This document shows, piece after piece, positions 35,309 through 42,564 of a stretch of DNA of 64,000 nt. Within the stretch, counting starts at the first letter, position 1. Each line of letters opens with the position of its first letter. The notes beneath the pieces are model-generated. The model ran no database searches and had not been told where the DNA came from. It saw nothing but the letters and a program-made list of their open reading frames with translations. The stretch spans positions 496,001 through 560,000 of the forward strand of contig CBDAOL010000011.1 of NCBI GenBank assembly GCA_965198045.1, in the 5' to 3' direction. Both the position numbers and the translations under genes were made by a program. Source of the stretch: CBDDEC01 sp965198045 (GTDB lineage Bacteria > Chloroflexota > Dehalococcoidia > UBA2979).

Positions 35309-35918
35309 TTACGCCGCGGCTGCCTCGGTGATCAGCGAGCGCCAGCGCACGAGGAAGAGTCGGCGCTGCTCGGGCAGCGTGACATGGCCCCGACCGCGTC
35401 GTCGAACGCGGAAGTACTGTCGTAGCTCATCGAATGCAGTACAGAAGCGCGAGGCTGACTCGAAGTTCCCGAAGCCCAGCATCGGGTAGTAGCGTTGCTT
35501 CACCGCGCGATGGCTCTGCTCAGTGTAGTTGTTGAGGTACTGCGTCGTCCGATGCCAAGCCTTGCGGCCGATGATCCAGCGGATCGCCCGGCGATAGGCC
35601 GGATGGAGGTCCGTGGTGATTCGTCGAGGTCTGCCCTCGGCGACCTCGAGCAGCCGCCTGAGGAACCGACGCGCGGCATGCTTGTCGCGGCGCTCGCTCA
35701 GCATCGAGTCGATCAGATCACCCTTGTGGTCGATCGCCCGATAGAGGTAACACCAGCGCCCGCCGACCTTCACGTACGTTTCGTCGAGGTACCAGGAGAC
35801 TCCGGCGTAGCCGCGCAACGGAGCGAACCGGAACTCCCAGATGCGGATGGTCTCGTGGGTGGCCTCAATGCCGCGCTGGAGGAGCATCTCTGCAACGTCG
35901 CGGAACGACCGGGGTGCG
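35309..35918 (-). pseudogene. IS6-family transposase, N-terminally damaged
   Basis: The minus strand reads FRDVAEMLLQRGIEATHETI, RFAPL, then SWYLDETYVKVGGRWCYLYR (first Asp), ITTDLHPAYRRAIR (second Asp) and NNYTEQSHRAVKQRYYPMLG (Glu/HR motif). The helix-turn-helix is joined to upstream hydrolase sequence, and a stretch between RFAPL and the first Asp appears shortened. The DDE core is otherwise intact. The 3' part matches the fragment at 14756-15035. Confidence 0.75.
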
Positions 35919-35929
35919 ACGGAGGGCGC

Positions 35930-36651
35930 GCCGTTCGAGCACGACTTCACCTTCGTCTCCCGCACCGACGGGAACGAAGGGGATCCAGTTCCTGGGTACG
36001 GCGGTCTGCAGCCGGTAGATCAACTGGGCATCCTCAGCGTCTTCGATCTGCTGCCTGAGCGGCGCACGCGCCTCGTCGAACGCTGCGAGCGCCTCAGTGA
36101 TGGCCCCACTGTCGAGATCCTCCGCGATGTCATCGTAGTGATCCGAGACGCCCACAGCGCTGGCCGCCCCCGAAATGCTGATGAAGAACGCCACGGCTTC
36201 CGACCGCGCCGCCGCCAACGGCATGATCCAGCCTGCCTGGCTGACGCCGATCAGTCCAATGCGGTCGGCGTCGACGCCCGGCTCCCTCGCCAGGTAGTCG
36301 ACGATGGCAAGCACGTCGGATGCGAGTAGCTCGAAGACCTCGACACTCGTCTTGGCGGTGACGTCGCGGAAGCGGCCGGTGGACTCGCCGGCTCCTCGCT
36401 TGTCGTAACGCAGCGTCCCGACCCCGACGGCGCGGTACGTCTCGACGACGCCCGCGACCCGAGCCGTGGATCATGATCAGCACCGGGTGAGGCCCTGGCC
36501 CCGGCGGGAGATCTAGCTCGGCGGCAAGCGTGATGTCACCGCTCGAAATCGCGATGCACTCGCCGGCGGTACAGGGCTCGACCTTGGTCGTGCTGCAGGC
36601 AGCCAAGACCAGGAGTGGCGCGAGCAACAGGCACCAGCTGCGGCGGTCCAT
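35930..36651 (-). pseudogene. Alpha/beta hydrolase lipoprotein, frameshifted and truncated
   Basis: From ATG 36651 the minus strand encodes a lipoprotein signal (MDRRSWCLLLAPLLVLAAC, lipobox LAAC) and an alpha/beta hydrolase start (GPHPVLIMIHGSG). Near 36460 the frame changes; the new frame reads VETYRAVGVGTLRYDKRG and ESTGRF, then DRIGLIGVSQAGWIMPLAAA with the nucleophile elbow GVSQAG. The C-terminal part with the catalytic Asp/His is lost at the IS6 junction near 35920. An intact enzyme would be an exported, lipid-anchored esterase-like protein. Confidence 0.7.
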
Positions 36652-36655
36652 CAGC

Positions 36656-37264
36656 TCATCCGCCGTGGTTGGCCTCGGCACGACGGCGCACGACAGTCAG
36701 CATCTCCCAGCGGATCAGCTTGCTGCCCCAGCCAATGAGTGCCCAGTAGAGGGCGAAGCGACGGGCCGTGCCGGGGTCGGTCGTGTGGCACCGGGTCTCC
36801 GTCGTGAGGGTCGTGCCGGACGATGAGGGCTGGACCCGAAAATTGAGGGCAACCTTGACGTAACCAGGGTGCTCGAACGCGACGAACTCAGCAGCATCCT
36901 CGAAGGAGAGATCGGCGCCACCGCCGACCTTCCAGAACTGGCCGATCACGCCCAGCACCACCTCCTCGCCGGGCGCCTCCTCTAGAGTCACGAACCGCCC
37001 GGGGCTCATCGACGGCAGCAGCGGCTCGGTGGTCGAAGCGACGCCGCTCGCTGAAGCGTAGGTCCCCCGGCCGGTGATGCGGCCCGGCAGGCTCCGCGCT
37101 GCGAGCAACACCATGCTGGCGCGACAGTCCTTCAGCGTGACGGCGTGCAGGGCGGCCCAGACCGCCGAAGGTGGCGCCGCGACCTCGACGCTCGTGTGAT
37201 TCCCGCGTTCCGACTCGCGAAGATAGCGGTCTAACCAGTCCGGGGCCGCGGTGATTCGAGGCAT
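36656..37264 (-). CDS. SRPBCC / START-like domain protein
   Basis: 202 residues from ATG 37264 (GGAAGG 7 nt upstream); the track upstream of this ATG is unlikely to be coding. It reads NHTSVEVAAPPSAVWAALHA (the START-fold first strand with PxxxVWxxL), PLLPSMSPGRFVTLEEAPGE, EFVAFEHPGYVKVALNFRVQ and TTLTTETRCHTTDPGTARRF near the end, a pattern of small hydrophobic-ligand or polyketide-cyclase-like domains. Ligand unknown. A 400-bp degraded copy lies 1.4 kb away in inverted orientation (38650-39062). Its stop is only 5 nt from the start of the broken hydrolase lipoprotein, so the two were probably one operon. Confidence 0.8.
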   Translation of the reverse strand: MPRITAAPDWLDRYLRESERGNHTSVEVAAPPSAVWAALHAVTLKDCRASMVLLAARSLPGRITGRGTYASASGVASTTEPLLPSMSPGRFVTLEEAPGEEVVLGVIGQFWKVGGGADLSFEDAAEFVAFEHPGYVKVALNFRVQPSSSGTTLTTETRCHTTDPGTARRFALYWALIGWGSKLIRWEMLTVVRRRAEANHGG

Positions 37265-37488
37265 TGCGAGCCTTCCAATCGACGCCCGCTCGTCGAGAAC
37301 GAGATGATACGCGAACGCCCGCAAGTACCCCGGGTTCGGAGGCGGTTGGTGGTGTCGCGCGACTCAGCCCGCGGATCCGGACATCTATCGGAGAGAGCGG
37401 GTTGAGCGCCATGACCAGCCGTCTCTACATCAGCATCCTAGCCAACACCCGCCGAGGCAGTGGTCTGCCGACGCACCGCGATAGTCAC

Positions 37489-37508
37489 AGCCGCCCTTCG
37501 GGGCGGCT
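37489..37508 (+). terminator. Hairpin terminator candidate
   Basis: AGCCGCCC-TTCG-GGGCGGCT forms a perfect 8-bp stem with a stable tetraloop, followed on the plus strand by TTCTTCC. It lies downstream of the DinB gene (minus), and orientation is uncertain because neither side has a long T run. Confidence 0.4.
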
Positions 37509-37574
37509 TCTTCCACATGCCTGCGCATGCAGGGGTCGTGACAGATTCCCGCGTTTGAGCCTCGCTGGCAGCGT

Positions 37575-38180
37575 TCAGCCGCGCAGCTCCGCGTCTCGCC
37601 GCGCCAAGTGCGCCTCGTATGCCTTGCGGTGCTCGTCCGTCATCCACTCCGCCGGGACGCGACGACCCGCCGTCGAGATGTGGTTCTCCTCGACCTCCTC
37701 CGTGTAGGTCCACGCTTCGCCGCGGAGGATCGCCAGGATCTCATTCATCTCGCCCGTGTGGTACGTCCAATGCGATGCGTTCAGCACGACGATGTCGAAC
37801 AACGGCCGGCGTTCGCCCCAGTGGAGCAGCTGCTCCCCATCGAAAGCCTCTTCCGGCTCGGCGCCCACCGACGCCTCCCATAACTCGAACGACGCCTCCA
37901 GCCACGCGACCATCTCGTCCAGGTATGCCTGCGACGTTTCGATCGTATCGCGTAGCCCGCGCGGCCAGACGAGCGTGTTCAAGTGCGTCGGCTCCGCGTC
38001 GAACGCGTAGGAATGGTAGACGTGGCTCCAGCTCGCCGTGTGCTTCAGGATCCCCAGCACCGACCGGTACCCACCCGCCGCCGCTAGCGCTTCCTCCAAC
38101 GTGAGCGCGTTGAGATTCGCCGTCAGCTGCTCTCGCGCCGTTCGCAGCACTACCAGCGCGAAGTCTCTCTTCGTCCTCAT
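37575..38180 (-). CDS. DinB-like four-helix protein
   Basis: 201 residues from ATG 38180 with a GAGGTGG site upstream. The order of helices matches the DinB/YfiT fold: REQLTANLNALTLEEALAAA, GILKHTASWSHVYHSYAFD (first metal His), a middle helix TIETSQAYLDEMVAWLEASF, and HWTYHTGEMNEILAILRGE, which holds the usual HxxxH-type second and third metal ligands. Proteins of this fold use a divalent metal and often thiol cofactors such as mycothiol or bacillithiol; the substrate cannot be told. It is complete and soluble. Confidence 0.8.
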   Translation of the reverse strand: MRTKRDFALVVLRTAREQLTANLNALTLEEALAAAGGYRSVLGILKHTASWSHVYHSYAFDAEPTHLNTLVWPRGLRDTIETSQAYLDEMVAWLEASFELWEASVGAEPEEAFDGEQLLHWGERRPLFDIVVLNASHWTYHTGEMNEILAILRGEAWTYTEEVEENHISTAGRRVPAEWMTDEHRKAYEAHLARRDAELRG

Positions 38181-38336
38181 CGCGGCCCCACCTCTGCGGC
38201 CGCTGGCTTCGGCCTATGCGGAGCGTAGTGGAATCAAGGAAGCTTGGGCTCCGGGCGCAGCGTCGTGAGGGTCTGTCCGACCAGCCTCGCCGTCGCAAGA
38301 GGAAGGACACACGAGGCGGACAGAGGCCTCGGCCGA

Positions 38337-38655
38337 CTAGCTCTCGCAGCCCGCTTCGCTGAGGGCGCCCTCGACCTCGGGGGTGAGTGACTCGGCATCG
38401 AAGTCGTTGAACGCCTGCTGGAGTTGCGCCTGGTACTCGGTCGAAGCGGCGTCCAGAGTTGCGGCGTCTCCGTCAGTCGCCGCGTCAATGAACTCCCGCT
38501 GCGCACTCGAGATGGCTCGGTAGAGCCGCAGGGACTCGTCGTGGGCGTCGGCTGCGCTGCCTGGCGGGACGAGGTCGTCGAGGTTGGCGACAGCATCGTC
38601 GAATGCGCCGGCCACCTGCTCGAGAGAGGCGAGGTCGGTCAAGTCAGTAGGTTGG
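38337..38655 (-). pseudogene. Hypothetical protein, C-terminal part
   Basis: About 105 acidic, Ala-rich residues on the minus strand (LASLEQVAGAFDDAVANLDD, DESLRLYRAISSAQREFIDA, ending LSEAGCES). The helical pattern looks like the end of a small secreted or lipoprotein, but the start is lost at the junction with the SRPBCC copy near 38650. Not recognised. Confidence 0.4.
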
Positions 38656-39062
38656 ACCGCTTCGTTCGCGAGTCCGAACGCGGGAATCACACGAGCGTCG
38701 AGGTCGCGGCGCCACCTTCGGCTGTCGCGCCGCCCTGCACGCCATCGCCCTGAAGGACTGTCGCGCCAGCATGGTGTTGCTCGCCGCGAGAAGCCTGCCG
38801 GGCCGGATCACAGGCCGGTGGGCCTCCGCGACCGGAGACGGCGGAGCACCGGTCGCCGATGCGCCGCTTCTGGCGTCGATGAGCCGGGGGCGGTTCGTGA
38901 CCCTCGAGGAGGCGGCAGCGAGGAGGTTGTTCTAGGCGTGATCGGCCAGTTCTGGAAGTTTGGGGGTGGCGCCGATGTCCCTTTCGACGATGCCGCTGAG
39001 TTCGTCGCGTTCGAGCGTCCGGGCTACGTCAAGGTCGTCGTCAATTTCCGCGTTCAGCGGTC
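38650..39062 (+). pseudogene. SRPBCC protein, degraded second copy
   Basis: The DNA matches 36870-37215 in inverted orientation. It reads ESERGNHTSVEVAAPPSAV, then loses one base near 38725 (gctgtcgcgcc against gcggtctgggcc), and later returns to VVLGVIGQFWKFGGGADVPF and EFVAFERPGYVKVVVNFRVQ. It breaks exactly at the integrase remnant. Confidence 0.75.
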
Positions 39063-39118
39063 GCCGATCATCTGGTCGCCCGACGAGAAGCGATAGTGGC
39101 GGAGAGCCGGCTGCTCTG
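39063..39118 (-). pseudogene. 3' end remnant of a tyrosine recombinase
   Basis: On the minus strand the segment encodes SEQPALRHYRFSSGDQMIG, matching the last residues of the integrase at 24322-25248 (SEQAATRHHRFSPGDQMIG). Only about 20 codons are left. Confidence 0.65.
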
Positions 39119-39137
39119 AGCGGGCTCGATGATCGAC

Positions 39138-39749
39138 CTACGCACTCAGCTGGTCGCTTTTTCGGTTCCAGTCGATCAGTCCCTCACAGACGCGAACAAG
39201 CTCCGCACGAACCGCGGAGTCGTCCCGATCGTCGAGCGCTGTTGCCATCTTGATGTACTCAGAGAAGACGACCCAGCCGAGCATCGTCGAGGCGATCGCG
39301 GCGACCATGATCTGCGACTCGACTTGGGTCGGCTGCTCACGAATCTCCGCGATCGCCCGGTGCAGGGCAGTTTCCATTGCGGAACCGTGCCGTCCCCTCA
39401 GTTCGGCGACATCGGCGCCTTCAAGCAGCACGGATGCGAGTGTCCGGACCATCGCTGACTCCGACACGAGCTTCTCGAACAACGGTCCGATGCTGTCGCG
39501 CACCTGATCACCGGCCTCCGCCGTTGCTTCCATGGTGCTCGCAAGTTGCTCGGTAGCCTCCCGAATGAGGCTGTCCTTCGAGCCGAAGTACTTGTGGACC
39601 AGTCCGGGATTGACGTCCGCCAGATCGGCGATCTCTCGGACGGTGATTGTCCGGGGCGTCCGCTCAGCATTCAGCTGGTTAGCAGCCGACATCAGTGCGC
39701 TTCGTACCGCCTCGGCGCCACGTGGCCGCGGTCTATCTACCATCGCCAT
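39138..39749 (-). CDS. TetR-family transcriptional regulator
   Basis: 203 residues. The N-terminal helix-turn-helix is ITVREIADLADVNPGLVHKY followed by FGSKDSLI (about residues 35-63), the standard TetR signature. The C-terminal ligand/dimer domain is helical (SESAMVRTLASVLLEG, IMVAAIASTMLGWVVFSEYI). Start is ATG 39749 with GAAGGA upstream. It probably represses a nearby gene on ligand-free binding; the divergent or downstream candidates are the SnoaL-like gene (39821-40204, same strand, upstream) and the damaged SRPBCC locus. Confidence 0.9.
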   Translation of the reverse strand: MAMVDRPRPRGAEAVRSALMSAANQLNAERTPRTITVREIADLADVNPGLVHKYFGSKDSLIREATEQLASTMEATAEAGDQVRDSIGPLFEKLVSESAMVRTLASVLLEGADVAELRGRHGSAMETALHRAIAEIREQPTQVESQIMVAAIASTMLGWVVFSEYIKMATALDDRDDSAVRAELVRVCEGLIDWNRKSDQLSA

Positions 39750-39820
39750 CGTCCTTCGAGGTGCGCGCGAATTTTACTACTCGTGTCTGCACCCTGCAGC
39801 GCGGAGCACGGCGACCGCGG

Positions 39821-40204
39821 CTACTCGAAGCTGACGTGACCCCAGCCCTCGACGAAGAGCCCATCGACCGCACGCAGGATCAGCTCGCCTTGCAACTCGG
39901 TGGCGCCACCCGCGTGACGACCGAGGAACTCTCTGCGCTGCACGCCGCGCGCACGGAAGCGGATCGTGACGCGATCACCACGGACCGTCTGCTCGTCGAC
40001 CACGAAGCGGAGCCCGATGAACGTGTCGCCAAAAAGACAGGATTCGATGCTCTGCATGTCGTGGTCGTGCCGATGCGAGCCATCTGGACCGTGGCAGACC
40101 ACTTGCCCGTAGAAGATCTCCCTCAGCTCGGACTCCGGCAACGGACGGCTGAAGCCCTCGTGGAAGAGCCGGCGAGCACGAGTGCTCAGCTCCTCCTCGG
40201 TCAC
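39821..40204 (-). CDS. SnoaL-like (NTF2-fold) protein
   Basis: 127 residues from GTG 40204. The sequence TEEELSTRARRLFHEGFSRP, LPESELREIFYGQVVCHGPD, then HDHDMQSIESCLFGDTFIG and GDRVTIRFRARGVQRREFLG follows the NTF2-like cone fold of SnoaL polyketide cyclases and ester cyclases. No unique catalytic set can be confirmed. It is soluble and complete; substrate unknown. It lies 71 bp upstream of the TetR gene on the same strand and may be co-transcribed with it. Confidence 0.65.
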   Translation of the reverse strand: MTEEELSTRARRLFHEGFSRPLPESELREIFYGQVVCHGPDGSHRHDHDMQSIESCLFGDTFIGLRFVVDEQTVRGDRVTIRFRARGVQRREFLGRHAGGATELQGELILRAVDGLFVEGWGHVSFE

Positions 40205-40240
40205 AGAGATTCGGCCGATCTTCGCCGCTGATGTGCCAGA

Positions 40241-40612
40241 TCACTCACGGTGCGGACCTACGGCGCGACCACGGCGCACTGGCACTGATCCGGACGCGAG
40301 CTGCGCTGTCCCGCGAGCGGACCAGGAGAGGAACCACCAGATCCGATGTACGTCTCCTGGCTCGGCGCCGAGCACCACGCTGCTGCCAGCGCCTGGTTCG
40401 ATCGTGCCGAGCATTTGTTCCTCGCGCGTGTGTTCATCGGTAGAGGTACGGGCGACCCTCAGCACGAGCCGGGCGTCCTCCGCCGCGTCGGGGTTGGAGA
40501 CGGTCAATTCGAGCCGGTCATTGCTCTGTTCCCCCGGACGCACATCGAGTGGGGCAGCCCGGTATGATGCCGCGACGTCTTTCGGCTTCCGCGACCAAAA
40601 CCTGCGCAGCAT
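40241..40612 (-). CDS. Hypothetical protein, possible Ig-like fold
   Basis: 123 residues from ATG 40612, GGGGAG about 11 nt upstream. The stretch APLDVRPGEQSNDRLELTVS, DARLVLRVARTSTDEHTREE, QMLGTIEPGAGSSVVL and EPGDVHRIWWFLSW has alternating strands as in Ig-like or beta-sandwich domains. No signal peptide is seen. It is the last gene before the IS110 element. Not recognised. Confidence 0.5.
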   Translation of the reverse strand: MLRRFWSRKPKDVAASYRAAPLDVRPGEQSNDRLELTVSNPDAAEDARLVLRVARTSTDEHTREEQMLGTIEPGAGSSVVLGAEPGDVHRIWWFLSWSARGTAQLASGSVPVRRGRAVGPHRE

Positions 40613-40906
40613 CGATGGCCGCTCCCCAAGACCCTTTTCGATCGTCTGGGGTTCACCAGCCAGCCAATCTGTGATTAGTTATACGACTAAATAATCATGA
40701 GTGCGCGCCAGGGAGACGCGGGTTGCTCGGGCACCGATCGCACCCGTCCGTCGGCGACCAGCCCGAATCTGGTCAGCACCAGGAGGTACGGCGGTGTTCC
40801 GCCGTCTTGAAAGACAGGGCCTCGACCTGGCCAGAGCCGCGGGTCGTCGACCAAGGTGAGGTGGCATGCGAGGCGTATCCCAGGGCACTGATGCTCCTAT
40901 CGCCTG

Positions 40907-41959
40907 TCAAGCGAGCGACTCGGGTCGCGGGAGGTGGCGATAGAGCTGCCGTGCGACGTAGCGCTTGAGCGAGCGGATGATCTCGCGCTTGGAACGGCCC
41001 TCGCGCGTGCGCCGCTCGACGTAGCGGCGGGTGCGGGGGTCGTGGACCATGCGGACCATGACGATTCGCCAGAGCGCTTGATTCGCGGTGCGGTCGCCAC
41101 CGCGGTTGAGTCGTTTGCGGATGGTCAGCCCCGACGAGGCGTCGATCGGGGCGACGCCGCAGTGATGGGCGAATGCCGCCTCGCTGCGGAGGCGTTGCGG
41201 GTTGTCGCCGGCGGAGACGAGCAGAGCGCCGGCCGTGTCGGTGCCCACGCCGAAGCAGGCGACGAGGGCGGGCGCGGTGGTGGCGACCAGCTGCTCGAGC
41301 ACGGCGTCGAGGCGGCGACACTCTGCCTCGAGGCGCTGCACCCGCCGAGCCAGCTCACGCAGGGCTAGCTTGGTGGCGCCGACGGCGGTCGTGGGGTCAG
41401 TCGGACGCAGCCGGGCCGCGGTCGTCACCAGCTCGAACACAGTGCTGCCACGCAGTGCGGCCCGGAGGTCGTCCGGTCCACTCACGAGCGGGGCGCGCAT
41501 CTGGTTGAGGGCCGTCGTGCGTGCATGCCCGGCCGAGCGGCGAGCCGTGCGCAGCGCGCGGATCGCCTCCACGGCACCGCTGCGGGTCTGCGCCTCACCC
41601 GAGGCCTCCCCTGACTGCGCAGCGCGAGCGGCGGCGATGGCGTCGACGGGGTCGGACTTACCGTGGCGGCGTCGCAGCTGGCGGTTGGGGCGATTCACCT
41701 CCACCACCGCCACCGCCTCGGCGAGCAGGTAGCGGGTCAGGCCAGCGCCGTAGGTGCCCGTCCCTTCGACGCCGATGCGCTCGACCGGACCAAGGCTGCG
41801 GAGCCAGGCGAGCGCCTGTCGGTAGCCGGCCGTGGTCGTCGCGAACGACCGCACCCCGAGCTCGCCGCCCCGCTCATCGAGCGCGGCGACCACGTGCTGG
41901 TCGCGGTGCGTGTCGACCCCGGCGGTGACGCGCGTGGTCGCATCTGTCATGGTGGTCAT
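40907..41959 (-). CDS. IS110-family transposase, second type
   Basis: 350 residues from ATG 41959 (GAAGGG 6 nt upstream). The RuvC-like domain shows TAGVDTHRDQHVVAALDE, GVEGTGTYGAGLTRYL and GKSDPVDAIAAARAA. The C-terminal domain has LVACFGVGTDTAGALLVSAG, FAHHCGVAPIDASSG and RLNRGGDRTANQALWRI. It is clearly different from the IS110 at 26.2 kb (about one third shared at best by eye) and represents a separate element. All DEDD residues are present, so it may be active. Confidence 0.92.
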   Translation of the reverse strand: MTTMTDATTRVTAGVDTHRDQHVVAALDERGGELGVRSFATTTAGYRQALAWLRSLGPVERIGVEGTGTYGAGLTRYLLAEAVAVVEVNRPNRQLRRRHGKSDPVDAIAAARAAQSGEASGEAQTRSGAVEAIRALRTARRSAGHARTTALNQMRAPLVSGPDDLRAALRGSTVFELVTTAARLRPTDPTTAVGATKLALRELARRVQRLEAECRRLDAVLEQLVATTAPALVACFGVGTDTAGALLVSAGDNPQRLRSEAAFAHHCGVAPIDASSGLTIRKRLNRGGDRTANQALWRIVMVRMVHDPRTRRYVERRTREGRSKREIIRSLKRYVARQLYRHLPRPESLA

Positions 41960-42564
41960 CGTCATCCCTTCATCGAACAATCTGTGCAGGGTGGCCGCAC
42001 GTGCCGGGACGGCGGACAGGACAGGGACGAGCCGCCAAGGCAGGCTCCTATGAGGTCACGTTCGCCCGACCGGTGCGTGCCAGATGGACTCGGAGGCGCG
42101 GCCGACAGATCAGAGCGAGAGCAGCCGAAGCGCCAGTCAGAATCTGGGGTCAGACCGAGCCCGGGAGCCCACCCGGCACCGTAAACGCTCGCCGCCTAGT
42201 GGTGGCTGGGCGTCGCGCTACGGTGCGCCACACTTACGCAGCGCGGCTGATGATAAACCCGCTCGCAGATTCGAGTGGCATGGTGCTGGAGGGACTTACG
42301 GGTAGGTAGAGCCCTCTACCGCCCACCAACTCCTACCCGCGGACCTCAGCGAAGACCAGTGGGCGATCTCCCTCCCGTGTCCGGCGCGGAGGAGTGGCCA
42401 GGTGTCAGCGAGACCGATGACACGCCGGACCTCCGTCCCGTCAGTAGCGCCCTACTGATTGCTGGGCGCGATAGGCAGCCGATAGCCGTCCTCGACGCCG
42501 ACCGGCGTTTATCGGGCCTACGGTTGATCACGACAAAGCGCTGCGGCGGGCGGACGGGCACGCG
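41960..42564. other. Non-coding stretch: IS110 left end and lipoprotein upstream region
   Basis: No supported gene. The part next to the transposase (41960-42230 on the minus strand) is where an IS110-group bridge RNA would lie. Further right is a perfect hairpin GGTAGAG-CC-CTCTACC at about 42302-42317 and the upstream region of the lipoprotein gene. Confidence 0.4.
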
